Notes: generated by a model not told the origin, from the sequence alone. DNA of 64,000 bases from Pseudomonadota bacterium (GCA_023450615.1 JAEXGT010000104.1:1-64000), one strand, 5' to 3'. Shown: positions 7,907 to 16,271, numbered from the stretch's first letter. Translations and numbers: made by a program.

Positions 7907-7917
7907 GACCAAGCCTT
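7886..7917 (-). terminator. Intrinsic terminator overlapping the start of the Nudix gene
   Basis: On the minus strand AAGGCTTGGTCA (7917-7906) and TGACCAAGCCTT (7901-7890) form a perfect 12-bp stem with a 4-base loop and then T residues (complement of 7886-7889; A run on plus 7886-7891). It starts 32 bases after the stop of the phasin-like gene at 7950, the normal position for its terminator. The Nudix ATG at 7906 is at the tip of the first arm. Confidence 0.85.
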
Positions 7918-7949
7918 ATCGCATGAGATCGGCTTTCGGTAGCGCGCGG

Positions 7950-8465
7950 TCAGCGCGTATGCCGCCGCAGCGCCGATTGAAGAGGCTCCACGCTTCTCGT
8001 CATCCAGCGGGCCGTGGTTTCGGCGACATCCTTCCATTGGGCGGAGGCCGTTTCGAAAGCCTGGCGCGCTGCGCCCGTCTGAGCGTTGAAGCCGTCCGGC
8101 TGGCGAGAATTGCCAAGAGCCGTGCGCCACAGATCGAGAGCCGCATGTCCCTGATCGTTCAGAGCCTGAATGATCTTCTCGTTCACTTCCAGGGCGCCAT
8201 GAGCGGATGCGACGACCGTCTCGCGCACGGCCTGACGGATCGTCTCTCCCTGATCGCGAAGAGCGAAGGTGAAGGGCTCGCTCTCCTTTGCCGAGGCGGA
8301 GACAGGAGCCGCCGGAACAGGCGCAGCTTGCACGGTCTTCGCCACTTCAGCGACAGGCTCGGCCGCCAGTGCAATGAGATCGGCCTTCGGGGCGCTAGCC
8401 TTGAGGGTGCTGGCCTTCGGGGTACTCTTGGCCTTGCGGGTCCTGGTCGTCTTCGTTTCCGTCAT
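7950..8465 (-). CDS. Phasin-like polyhydroxyalkanoate granule protein with Lys/Ala-rich N-terminus
   Basis: The 171-residue product begins with a basic, alanine-rich, probably disordered segment (MTETKTTRTRKAKSTPKAST and on to about residue 60), resembling a histone-H1-like tail. A helical phasin-type domain follows (about 65-165: FALRDQGETIRQAVRETV, ALEVNEKIIQALNDQ, QWKDVAETTARWMTRSVEPL). It sits 36 bases downstream of a second phasin gene and is probably co-transcribed with it. The role inferred from family and context is coating of polyhydroxyalkanoate granules, with the basic tail perhaps binding DNA as described for some phasins such as PhaM/PhaF types. A terminator follows at 7886-7917. 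Confidence 0.75.
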   Translation of the reverse strand: MTETKTTRTRKAKSTPKASTLKASAPKADLIALAAEPVAEVAKTVQAAPVPAAPVSASAKESEPFTFALRDQGETIRQAVRETVVASAHGALEVNEKIIQALNDQGHAALDLWRTALGNSRQPDGFNAQTGAARQAFETASAQWKDVAETTARWMTRSVEPLQSALRRHTR

Positions 8466-8501
8466 CGTGCTTCCTCGCGAAGGGTTCGGGGGAGAAGGCG
8501 C

Positions 8502-8882
8502 TTACTTCTTCGAGCCGGGTTGCTTCATGGCATTCTGGGCGAGCGAGCCGAATTCCTTCATCTGGGTCTGCATCGCCTCAAGCTGGTTGCGGACGAACTC
8601 GGCCTGGATCTGCATGGCTTCCTGCATATCCTTGGCGCGAACCATGCGCTGAGCGAGATCGAAGGCCGCGGAAAGGTTCTGCTCGGCATAGGAGAAGGTC
8701 TTGCGGGTGACGTCCGTGGCGCTGGCCTGGACCGTGTTCGCAGAGCCCTCGAAGGTGTCGACGGTCTTCTGAGCGGCACCCATGAAGCCGTCCATGGCCT
8801 TACGGGCCTGCTCGACGCTCTTTTCGGCGAAGTCGCGCATTTCAGCCGGAATTTCGTAGTTCTGGTTAGGGTTCGTTGCCAT
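8502..8882 (-). CDS. Phasin family protein
   Basis: The 126-residue helical protein opens MATNPNQNYEIPAEMRDFAE, with the typical phasin_2 region EKSVEQARKAMDGFMGAAQK, then FSYAEQNLSAAFDLAQRMVR and AMQIQAEFVRNQLEAMQTQ, ending in a short basic tail. Such proteins coat polyhydroxyalkanoate granules and control their size and number. The ATG at 8882 is preceded by GAGAGGAGCG, a good ribosome-binding site. Two TGC-N3-GCA elements upstream (8911-8939) resemble operators of the PHA repressor PhaR, so expression probably follows granule formation. Confidence 0.9.
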   Translation of the reverse strand: MATNPNQNYEIPAEMRDFAEKSVEQARKAMDGFMGAAQKTVDTFEGSANTVQASATDVTRKTFSYAEQNLSAAFDLAQRMVRAKDMQEAMQIQAEFVRNQLEAMQTQMKEFGSLAQNAMKQPGSKK

Positions 8883-8910
8883 TGATCGCTCCTCTCGGGT
8901 TAGGCTATTG

Positions 8911-8939
8911 TGCAGTGCAATATCACATTGTGCGATGCA
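8911..8939 (-). promoter_or_regulatory. phaR box: Putative PhaR operator: two TGC-N3-GCA elements
   Basis: TGCAGTGCA at 8911-8919 and TGCGATGCA at 8931-8939 are both TGC-N3-GCA dyads, each within a TTGTGCnnTGCAA-like context, 20 bases apart (two helical turns), 29-57 bases upstream of the phasin start. TGC-N3-GCA is the core of operators reported for the alphaproteobacterial regulator PhaR; assignment here is by similarity and position. Confidence 0.5.
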
Positions 8940-9082
8940 AAATCAACTGCTTTGAGACCTCAACGATTAAGGTTACCTGAAAGTAAAAGGATTCAAGGGC
9001 TCAAGCTTGCTGCCTCCTTGCCAACATTGGTCTAAAACCTTTTGAATAAGGTACTCTGTATAGGTGTAAGATCGAGGCCGCC

Positions 9083-11812
9083 ATGAACGGGGCTCCCAAC
9101 CAGTACGAAGCGTTGATCGCGCGGCTTGCCGCGGAGCAGGACCTGGCCTTGATGGCCCGTCCCGAGGCGCCTGTGCTTGTCTGGGATTCCCGGATCGAAA
9201 GGCTGCTCTGGGCCTCGCCCTCTGCGGAGGGGCTGGCAGAAGCCTTCAAGGACAGGACCGGCAACCTCAACCCCGATTTTCGCGCTCGCGACCGTTTGAA
9301 GGCTCTGGCTGCCGGAGGCGCTCCCCGAGAGGGTGCTCGCTTGGAGCGGTTGCGCCTCAATCCGATCCGCCCATGGCAGCCCGTTCCCTGCGCCTGCCGT
9401 CTGGCGGTGCTGGAGAGCGGCGAAGAGGTTCTCGTGACGGCGCTTCTCGGGCCTGTCCCGCAAGGCTTCGAGCGGCCGAGCGCGCCTGCCGCGCCCTCGA
9501 CCGGACATCCTGTGCCCTCCGAGCCGACGGCGACTGCCTCGGAGCCGGAAGAGATTCCGTCCGGGCAGGAAAAGCCGCGCGGCTCCATCCGCTTCGTTTG
9601 GCATGCGGATCCGCAGGCGCGCTTCACCCAGGTGTCGCCCGGTCTGGCCCAAGCCGTCGGAGCGCGGGCAGGGGACATCGTGGGGCGTACATGGGACGAG
9701 CTGGCACGCACATTCGTCTCCGATCCCGAAGGGGCCATCGCAGGCTTTCTTGCTCGGGGCGAAACCTGGAGCAGGCGCACGATCTACTGGGCGATGGACG
9801 ATCAATCCCTGGAAGTGCCGGTCGAATGGGGCGGCATGCCCGTTTTCGGTCCGGAGCGCGAACTCATTGGGTTCCGCGGCTTCGGATTGCTGCGCCTGGA
9901 TGAGAGGCGCGAGTGCAAGGTGCGGGACCAACCCGCCGATCCCGAAGTCGAGTCCTTCCTGACGGATGCGGCCCTGGCTTTCGCTCCGCCTGAGGAAAAT
10001 CAGGCCGAAGACCAGGACACGCCGGATGAAGCCCCGTCCGAGGATGAGAACTGGTTTACCCATCTGCGTGATCGGGTCGCGGAGGCGCTTGCAAGCACAA
10101 AGCCTGCCGAGCAGCCGGTCGGGCCCGAGGAAAGTGCGCTGAAGCCCGATGCCGATGCGAGGGAGGCATCCGCCCCTGCATCGAGCCTGTCCTCCGCAGA
10201 GCGCAACGCCTTCCGTGAGATCGCCCGCGCCCTCGGTGCGCGGCTGGAGGAAAAGAACTCCGTCGCCGCAGCGCCCGTCGAGGAAACGGCGGCGCAAGAG
10301 GAGACCGATCCCGAAGACGATGTGCCGACCGAAGAGATGGCGCCGGTCGCCCCTGCGACGCCCAGCGATGCCGACCGTATCCTCGACCGCCTGCCGGTCG
10401 GCATTCTCGTTCACCGCGGGGAGAATATCCTCTTCGCCAATCGCTTCCTTCTCGATCTGACGGCCTACGAGACGACCGAACAGATCATGCGCGAAGGCGG
10501 CCTCTCGCCGCTTTTCCAGGGGGCGCCAGCTTTGGATGCGTCCACTGAGGACGATTCCGGCCTCGCGCTTACGACCCGCCACGGCGGAACCATTCCAGTC
10601 GCCATCCGCACGTCGAGCGCGGAGTGGGACGGTGAGCCGGCGCAGCTCATGCTCGTTCGCAGATCCTTCCGCCCCAACAATGTGCAGCCACCGCAAGACG
10701 ACCGGGTGCATGAGCTTGAGGCTATCCTGGATACGGCGACCGATGGCGTGATCCTGTTCGATGAGGCAGGCCGCATCCTCTCTCTCAATCGCTCCGCCGA
10801 AGCGCTCTTCGGCTATCATCAGCGGGAAGTGGCGGGCAGCAGCATCACCGTGCTGCTTGCGCCTGAAAGCCAGAGGGATGTTCTCGATTATCTCGAAGGC
10901 TTGCGCTCGCCCGGCGTGGCGAGCCTGCTCAACGACGGCCGCGAGGTGCTGGGCCGTGAGCGGCAGGGCGGCACCATCCCGCTCTTCATGACAATGGGCC
11001 GTGTGAGCGAAGGCGAGAACCGCAAGTTCTGCGCCGTGCTGCGCGACATGACCACCTTCAAGAAGGCTGAAGGCGAGCTCGTCGGCGCAAGGCGCGCGGC
11101 GGAAGAGGCGAGCGCGCAGAAATCAGATCTGCTCGCTAAGATCAGCCATGAGATCCGGACCCCGCTCAACGCTATTATCGGCTTTGCGGAGGTGATGCTG
11201 GAAGAGCGCTTCGGCCCCATCGGCAATGAGCGCTACAAGGAATATCTGCGCGACGTTCATGCGTCCGGCTCACACGTGATCAGCCTCGTGAACGATCTGC
11301 TCGATCTGGCGAAGGTTGAAGCGGGGCGGCTCGAGCTGTCCTTCACCGGCGTCAACCTCAATGATCTCGTCTCGTCCTGCGTCACGCTGCTCCAGCCTCA
11401 GGCCATGCGGGACCGCATCGTCATGCGCACCAGCTTCGCTTCCAAGTTGCCGCCGGTTGTCGCCGATGAGCGTTCCGTGCGGCAGATCGCGCTCAACCTG
11501 GTGTCCAACGCCATCAAGTTCACGGATGCAGGCGGCCAAGTGATCGTTTCCACGGCGATGACGGATCGCGGTGAGGTCACGTTCCGGGTGCGCGATACGG
11601 GCATCGGAATGACGGCGCAGGAAGTCGAGGCAGCGCTGGAGCCGTTCCGCCAGATCGCGACGTCCCGCAAGCCGGGCGGGACCGGCTTGGGGCTACCGCT
11701 CACCAAAGCGTTGGTCGAGGCCAATCGCGGCGCCTTGCAGATTTCAAGCAACCCAAATGAGGGCACGCTGGTCGAAGTGATCTTCCCGCCGACGCGGGTG
11801 CTGGCAGAGTAG
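9083..11812 (+). CDS. Cytosolic PAS-containing sensor histidine kinase (PleC/DivJ/PdhS-like)
   Basis: The 909-residue protein has no membrane segments. An alphaproteobacteria-specific N-terminus (1-420) includes long acidic, Ala/Pro/Glu-rich stretches. Two PAS domains lie at about 430-530 and 542-665. The HisKA domain has the H box SHEIRTPLNAIIGFAEVM with phospho-acceptor His at residue 689. An HATPase_c domain has the N box NLVSNAIKF (about 805), DTGIGM, and GGTGLGLPL. The H-box sequence and the lack of a receiver match the DivJ/PleC/PdhS group that phosphorylates DivK/PleD in cell-cycle control, but this is inferred from similarity. The ATG at 9083 has a modest GAGG site. It is transcribed away from the phasin genes. 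Confidence 0.85.
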   Translation: MNGAPNQYEALIARLAAEQDLALMARPEAPVLVWDSRIERLLWASPSAEGLAEAFKDRTGNLNPDFRARDRLKALAAGGAPREGARLERLRLNPIRPWQPVPCACRLAVLESGEEVLVTALLGPVPQGFERPSAPAAPSTGHPVPSEPTATASEPEEIPSGQEKPRGSIRFVWHADPQARFTQVSPGLAQAVGARAGDIVGRTWDELARTFVSDPEGAIAGFLARGETWSRRTIYWAMDDQSLEVPVEWGGMPVFGPERELIGFRGFGLLRLDERRECKVRDQPADPEVESFLTDAALAFAPPEENQAEDQDTPDEAPSEDENWFTHLRDRVAEALASTKPAEQPVGPEESALKPDADAREASAPASSLSSAERNAFREIARALGARLEEKNSVAAAPVEETAAQEETDPEDDVPTEEMAPVAPATPSDADRILDRLPVGILVHRGENILFANRFLLDLTAYETTEQIMREGGLSPLFQGAPALDASTEDDSGLALTTRHGGTIPVAIRTSSAEWDGEPAQLMLVRRSFRPNNVQPPQDDRVHELEAILDTATDGVILFDEAGRILSLNRSAEALFGYHQREVAGSSITVLLAPESQRDVLDYLEGLRSPGVASLLNDGREVLGRERQGGTIPLFMTMGRVSEGENRKFCAVLRDMTTFKKAEGELVGARRAAEEASAQKSDLLAKISHEIRTPLNAIIGFAEVMLEERFGPIGNERYKEYLRDVHASGSHVISLVNDLLDLAKVEAGRLELSFTGVNLNDLVSSCVTLLQPQAMRDRIVMRTSFASKLPPVVADERSVRQIALNLVSNAIKFTDAGGQVIVSTAMTDRGEVTFRVRDTGIGMTAQEVEAALEPFRQIATSRKPGGTGLGLPLTKALVEANRGALQISSNPNEGTLVEVIFPPTRVLAE

Positions 11813-11912
11813 CGTCTCCTTCTCGGACGAAGTTCGCTCCGGGACGTTTGACCGGTTTAGGCATTAGCTTTGGGGAGAACTCCCTCAAGCTCTCCGAGAC
11901 GAAGGATTCCTC

Positions 11913-14636
11913 ATGTCGACCTATCGGCTCGATACGCTGTTTGTGCCTAAGTCCATCGCCGTGGTCGGAGCAAGCCCACGGCCCGGCTCTCTCGGGCTCA
12001 CTTTCCTGAAAAACCTGATCCAGGGCGGGTTTGCGGGAGCGCTCTTTCCCGTCAATCCCCATCACAGGCAGATCGAAGGCAAACCCTGCTTCGCCTCCAT
12101 CGCCAAGCTCCCCGAGACGCCGGATCTCGTCGTTATCGCCGTTCCGCCCCGCAACGTATTGGACGTGATCGAGGAGGCAGGCGAGCGGGGCGTCGCCGCC
12201 GCCATCATCGCGACCGCAGGCCTCGGCTATGGCGCGGATTCCGCTTCCGAGCAGGTGAGGCTTGCAGCACGGCGTCACGGCTTGCGTATCGTGGGGCCGA
12301 ACTGCATTGGCGTTCTGTCTCCCCGTGCGCGCATGAACGCGAGCTTCGCGGCTCATGATGCAAAGCCGGGCGATCTTGCGCTCATCTCTCAATCGGGCGC
12401 TGTCGCGGTGGGGCTGGTGGAATGGGCGGCTCAGCGTCAGGTCGGATTTTCGGCCATCGTATCGCTCGGCGACAAGATCGACGTGGATTTCAGCGATTGC
12501 CTCGACTTCTTTTCCGCCGATTCCGGCACGCGCGCGATCCTTCTCTATATCGAGTCCATCGACAACGCGAAGAAGTTCATGTCGGCGGCGCGTGCTGCCG
12601 CGCGCATCAAACCGGTGGTGGTGATCAAGGCCGGACGCCACGCCCAGGGGGCGCGGGCCGCCGCAACGCATACCGGCGCCCTGGCGGGCTCCGATGCCGT
12701 CTATGACGCAGCGTTCCGCCGTGCGGGCCTGCTGCGTGTGCTCGACCTCGATCAGCTCTTTGCCGCCGCCGAGACGCTCGGACGGCAGAAGCCCTTCCCC
12801 GGGAAGCGCCTCGCGCTTCTCACCAATGGCGGCGGCGTGGGCGTCCTCGCAACGGACCGTCTCATCGACATGGGCGGAACGCTCTCGGGCCTCTCTCCGG
12901 CGGCGCTTGAGAAGTTGAACGCCATTCTCCCATCCACATGGTCGCAGTCAAACCCGGTCGACATCATTGGCGATGCCGATCCGGCCCGATATGCAGGCGC
13001 GCTCGAAGCGTTGCTCGACGATCCGGAGAACGATGCCGTTCTCATTCTGAACGTGCCGACGGCGGTAGCAGGCGCGGCCGACGTGGCACGAGCCGTCGCG
13101 GACGTGGTCAAACGGCACCGCTCCAAGGGATACCAGCAGAAGCCTGTCTTTGCGGCATGGATCGGCGAGGATCCGGATTCCGCGCGCGTTTTCGAAGCGG
13201 CGCGCATTCCGCATTATGCGACGGAAGCCGATGCGGTGCGCGGCTTCATTCAGCTCGTGCGCTACCGCGAGGCGCAGACGGAGCTGATGGAAACGCCCGA
13301 CAACCTGCCACACGATTTCTCCCCCGATCCGGAAGCCGCCCGCGCCATCGTGGCGCAGGTTCTGGCGGAAAACCGCCGCTGGCTCGATCCGCTCGAAGTC
13401 GATGGCCTGCTCAGGGCCTATGACATTCCTACCGCGTCCGTAGTTCTGGCAACGACGCCGGACGAAGCTGCGGACGCCGCGCGTCCGTTCATTGCCGAAG
13501 GCGGACGAGTGGCGGTGAAGGTCCTCTCACCCGACATCGTGCACAAGTCCGATATCGGCGGCGTGCAGCTCGATCTTTCCACGGAGGAGGCGGTGCGGAA
13601 GGCGGCCGCCGACATTTTCGAGCGCGCTGCGCGGCTTCGGCCCGATGCCTCGATCACAGGCGTCATCGTGCAGCCCATGGTGAGACGGCCGAAGGGGCGC
13701 GAACTGATCGCCGGTCTTGCTGATGATCCATCCTTCGGGCCTGTCGTGGTGTTCGGGCGCGGCGGTACCGCTGTGGAGGTCATCAACGACAAGGCGCTTG
13801 CTCTGCCGCCTCTCGATCTGAAACTCGCCGCCGATCTCATCGCCGGCACCCGCGTGTCGCGCCGCCTCAAGGCCTATCGCGACGTGCCGGCCGCTGACGA
13901 GCGCGCGATTGCGTTGACGCTCGTCAAGCTCGCGCAGCTCGCCGCCGACGTGCCGGAAGTGCGCGAACTCGATATCAACCCGCTTCTGGCCGACCACACG
14001 GGCGTCATCGCGGTGGATGCGCGCGTGCTCGTGGCGGCGGAAACCCGCAAGGGCAGCGGGCACCCTCGCTTTGCGGTGCGGCCCTATCCGACGGAGTGGG
14101 AACGCACCGTCACGCTCCGCAACGGGCGCACGGCTTTCATACGGCCTGTCAGGCCGGAGGATGAGGAGGCGTTCAGACGTTTCTTCGAACAGATCACGCC
14201 GGAGGATCTGCGGCTGCGCTTCTTCGCCCCGGTGCGCGATTTCAGCCATACTTTCCTCGCGCGGCTCACGCAGCTCGATTATGCCCGCGCCATTGCCTTC
14301 GTCGCGTTCGATCAGGATACCGGCGAGATGATGGGCGCGGTCCGCGTGCACGCGGACGCGAACCACGAGACGGGAGAATACGGCATTCTGCTGCGCTCCG
14401 ATCTGAAGGGGATCGGCCTCGGCTGGACGCTCATGCGCCTCATGATCGAATGGGCGAAGGTGGAGGGGCTTCGCGAGGTGGAGGGGCAGGTGCTGCGCGA
14501 AAACACCACCATGCTCGACATGTGCCGAAGCCTCGGCTTCTTGGTGCGCATCGATCCGGACGATCCGGACCTGCGTGTCGTGACATTGCCCATTGCTTCC
14601 ATCGACGAGCCCAAGGATCTGGTAGAGCCCGTCTGA
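11913..14636 (+). CDS. Acyl-CoA synthetase (NDP-forming)-like protein fused to GNAT acetyltransferase (Pat/PatZ type)
   Basis: The 907-residue fusion has a CoA-binding Rossmann domain (residues 1-130, IAVVGASPRPGSLG), a succinyl-CoA-ligase-like flavodoxin domain (SQSGAVAVGL at about 155), an ATP-grasp domain (about 490-710, VAVKVLSPDIVHKSDIGGV) and a C-terminal GNAT domain from about residue 728, with the acetyl-CoA loop KGIGLGWTLM. Proteins of this layout acetylate metabolic enzymes such as acetyl-CoA synthetase on lysine. His253 in ATHTGALAGSD aligns, by my reading, with the phosphohistidine of succinyl-CoA synthetase alpha. That residue is reported lost in E. coli PatZ, so an NDP-forming activity may survive here. 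ATG 11913 is about 100 bases after the kinase gene. Confidence 0.88.
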   Translation: MSTYRLDTLFVPKSIAVVGASPRPGSLGLTFLKNLIQGGFAGALFPVNPHHRQIEGKPCFASIAKLPETPDLVVIAVPPRNVLDVIEEAGERGVAAAIIATAGLGYGADSASEQVRLAARRHGLRIVGPNCIGVLSPRARMNASFAAHDAKPGDLALISQSGAVAVGLVEWAAQRQVGFSAIVSLGDKIDVDFSDCLDFFSADSGTRAILLYIESIDNAKKFMSAARAAARIKPVVVIKAGRHAQGARAAATHTGALAGSDAVYDAAFRRAGLLRVLDLDQLFAAAETLGRQKPFPGKRLALLTNGGGVGVLATDRLIDMGGTLSGLSPAALEKLNAILPSTWSQSNPVDIIGDADPARYAGALEALLDDPENDAVLILNVPTAVAGAADVARAVADVVKRHRSKGYQQKPVFAAWIGEDPDSARVFEAARIPHYATEADAVRGFIQLVRYREAQTELMETPDNLPHDFSPDPEAARAIVAQVLAENRRWLDPLEVDGLLRAYDIPTASVVLATTPDEAADAARPFIAEGGRVAVKVLSPDIVHKSDIGGVQLDLSTEEAVRKAAADIFERAARLRPDASITGVIVQPMVRRPKGRELIAGLADDPSFGPVVVFGRGGTAVEVINDKALALPPLDLKLAADLIAGTRVSRRLKAYRDVPAADERAIALTLVKLAQLAADVPEVRELDINPLLADHTGVIAVDARVLVAAETRKGSGHPRFAVRPYPTEWERTVTLRNGRTAFIRPVRPEDEEAFRRFFEQITPEDLRLRFFAPVRDFSHTFLARLTQLDYARAIAFVAFDQDTGEMMGAVRVHADANHETGEYGILLRSDLKGIGLGWTLMRLMIEWAKVEGLREVEGQVLRENTTMLDMCRSLGFLVRIDPDDPDLRVVTLPIASIDEPKDLVEPV

Positions 14637-14640
14637 ATGC

Positions 14641-14666
14641 AAAACGGCCCGCCTTTGGAGCGGGCC
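14641..14666 (-). terminator. Terminator after bfr
   Basis: GGCCCGC/GCGGGCC stem (14646-14652 with 14660-14666) and loop CTTTGGA. On the minus strand it is followed by G and four T residues (complement of 14641-14644). It lies between the convergent Pat-like gene and bfr and may serve both. Confidence 0.7.
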
Positions 14667-14695
14667 ATCGTATTCGCTGCAGCTATGATCCGGCT

Positions 14696-15181
14696 TTAGT
14701 GATCGCCGTCGAGGCCGCCGATATGCTTCTGAGCGTAAAGCTCGACGCCGATCTGCTGGACGAGATTGATCTGGGTTTCCAGGAAGTCGATATGACCTTC
14801 CTCGTCCGCCATCAGCTCCTCGAAGAGGTTTTTCGACACCCGGTCGCCGATGCTGTCGCAATAAGCGGCGGCTTCTTCGTAGAGGTTGCGGGCGTCGTAC
14901 TCGGCGGCGAGATCCGACTCGAGAATCTCTTGGATGTTCTGGCCGATGCGCAGCGGGTCGAGAACTTGCAGGTTGGCGAAGCCTTCGAGGAAGATGATGC
15001 GCTCGATGAAGCGATCCGCGTGATGCATCTCCTCAATCGATTCCTTGCGCCACGCCTTGGCGAGGTCCTTGTAACCCCAGTCGTCGAGGAGCCGGTAATG
15101 CAGCCAGTACTGATTGACAGCCGTCAACTCGCTGCGCAGGCCGCGATTGAGATACTCGATAACCTTCGGATCACCCTTCAT
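14696..15181 (-). CDS. bfr: Bacterioferritin
   Basis: Started at ATG 15181 (GAGGGTAGG immediately upstream) the 161-residue protein places the family residues exactly: ferroxidase ligands Glu18, Glu51, His54, later Glu94 and Glu127 region (ESDLAAEYDARNLYEEA, MADEEGHIDFLE) and heme-binding Met52. This register is why I prefer it over the upstream frame start at 15205. The product forms a 24-mer that oxidises Fe2+ and stores iron, with heme between subunits. bfd lies just upstream on the same strand, and an ICE-like TTTAGAA-N3-TT sequence at 15229-15245 suggests Irr control. Confidence 0.96.
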   Translation of the reverse strand: MKGDPKVIEYLNRGLRSELTAVNQYWLHYRLLDDWGYKDLAKAWRKESIEEMHHADRFIERIIFLEGFANLQVLDPLRIGQNIQEILESDLAAEYDARNLYEEAAAYCDSIGDRVSKNLFEELMADEEGHIDFLETQINLVQQIGVELYAQKHIGGLDGDH

Positions 15182-15202
15182 CCTACCCTCGTATGTAAAC
15201 AG

Positions 15203-15220
15203 CACCCGGGAGCGCCGGGT
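15203..15220 (-). other. Hairpin in the bfr 5' untranslated region
   Basis: ACCCGG...CCGGGT form a 6-bp stem around GAGCG, between the ICE-like box and the bfr ribosome-binding site. No T run follows in either direction, so it is not a clear terminator; its role is unknown. Confidence 0.35.
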
Positions 15221-15228
15221 GGCCCCTG

Positions 15229-15245
15229 TTTAGAATACTTATGAA
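15229..15245 (-). promoter_or_regulatory. Irr-type iron control element (ICE-like) upstream of bfr
   Basis: TTTAGAA (15229-15235), N3, TTATGAA (15239-15245). The first half matches the ICE consensus TTTAGAA-N3-TTCTAAA completely and the second at 5 of 7 positions. It is 48 bases upstream of the bfr start. Confidence 0.55.
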
Positions 15246-15266
15246 GTAGGAGGGAAGCCCTAATAT

Positions 15267-15524
15267 TCAAAGGGTCGGCTCGGCGGCCGCATTTTCCAGC
15301 GAGGCGGGGCAACATCCCCGCTGGCACGCCGCAACGGGCTCAACGCCCGCATGGCTCAGAGCTTGATCCATGATGGCGCGGATCGTCCTCGCGCAGCGCC
15401 CGCAATTGGGACTGCAGCCAAGGCAACGATAAACCTGCGCAGGCGTGCGCGGACATTCCGGCCCCGGTTTGAGGCAAGCCTTCACATCGCCATCGGAAAG
15501 GATGTTGCAGGAGCAAACGATCAT
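15267..15524 (-). CDS. bfd: Bacterioferritin-associated ferredoxin (BFD-like [2Fe-2S] protein)
   Basis: From ATG 15524 the product has 85 residues and begins MIVCSCN. BFD-type cysteines are present: Cys4 and Cys6 and the later CSPNCGRC (Cys37, Cys41, Cys44), plus extra cysteines at 17, 24 and 34 and a C-terminal QRGCCPA. The upstream in-frame extension reads as non-coding and lies across the regulatory box. The protein delivers electrons to bacterioferritin to release stored iron, in keeping with its position 85 bases before bfr. An ICE-like box ends 13 bases upstream of the start. Confidence 0.88.
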   Translation of the reverse strand: MIVCSCNILSDGDVKACLKPGPECPRTPAQVYRCLGCSPNCGRCARTIRAIMDQALSHAGVEPVAACQRGCCPASLENAAAEPTL

Positions 15525-15536
15525 TTGTTTTTCTAG

Positions 15537-15553
15537 TTTAGAACTATTAAAAA
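15537..15553 (-). promoter_or_regulatory. Irr-type iron control element (ICE-like) upstream of bfd
   Basis: TTTAGAA (15537-15543), N3, TTAAAAA (15547-15553): left half-site perfect, right half 5 of 7 against TTTAGAA-N3-TTCTAAA. It lies in an AT-rich patch directly before the bfd start. Confidence 0.55.
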
Positions 15554-15641
15554 CTATATTTGATTTCAAACACTTAGCTGAAACGGCGAAGGCGCGCCAG
15601 ACCTTTCGGACGCGCCGAGTTGTCACGCCTGTGTGAAGCCC

Positions 15642-16211
15642 TCAGTCGAGGCGTCTGAACAATTCAGGATAATCGCGGATGAACCCGTCCTCATCGACGG
15701 GCAGGTCTGACGTAAAACCGTTCTTTAAGCTTTCGAAACGATAGAGCGACCCGGGAGTGAACGCGGTATAGCGTTGATCCTGAGCAGAGACGGTCAGGTC
15801 CGGCACGGCGATGTAACAGAGACGGATGTCGGTGGCTTGCCCGGTCGTCCATCCCAGACGCCGGATCGGCAGGGTATTGGTGAGCGGTGTCGCTTGAATA
15901 TCGACATCGATACAGCCCTGCAGATCCGGACGCTGCTTGCCGTTTTCGGTCCAGCCGCCGTGACCATTGCTCTCAAGCTCCAAAACCTGTCCTGAGGTTG
16001 TTCGCACGTGAACAGCCTTGGTATGCCAGGATGAATCCACCTTCAGCCGGTAATGAAGTCCGAACTTCGTTTCATCGGTCCGACCGATGACGACACCTGA
16101 GATCGCATGGCCGCCGTCGGACGGGCGGATATCCGCCTGCTCGAGGCCTGCTTCGCAGCCCTCCCAGGCCGACCAGCGGATGGTTCGAAAGATCAGAGGG
16201 CGTAGCGGCAT
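15642..16211 (-). CDS. Putative glycolipid-binding domain protein (PF06475-type)
   Basis: The 189-residue cytosolic protein has the family order: W..W...GLEQADIR near the start, ISGVVIG followed by FGLHYRLKVDSSWHTKAVHV, then GHGGWTENG and the hallmark GCIDVDIQATPLTNTLPIRRL at about residue 100-120, and a final QRYTAFTPGSLYRFESL. The PF06475 fold is a beta-barrel proposed to bind glycolipid, known from Pseudomonas and Bacillus relatives; the physiological ligand is not established. There is no signal peptide. It is transcribed alone between bfd and lutC on the same strand. Confidence 0.8.
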   Translation of the reverse strand: MPLRPLIFRTIRWSAWEGCEAGLEQADIRPSDGGHAISGVVIGRTDETKFGLHYRLKVDSSWHTKAVHVRTTSGQVLELESNGHGGWTENGKQRPDLQGCIDVDIQATPLTNTLPIRRLGWTTGQATDIRLCYIAVPDLTVSAQDQRYTAFTPGSLYRFESLKNGFTSDLPVDEDGFIRDYPELFRRLD

Positions 16212-16271
16212 GAGAGGCCTCCAAGCTGCGCATCGGAAACTATGCCGCCACCCGAACTTTTCGAGGCCTCC

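Noticed and set aside
9032..10819. Open frame of 595 residues on the minus strand opposite the histidine kinase
   Set aside because: It is antisense to a gene with clear kinase domains, has no recognised motif and arises from GC-rich third positions.
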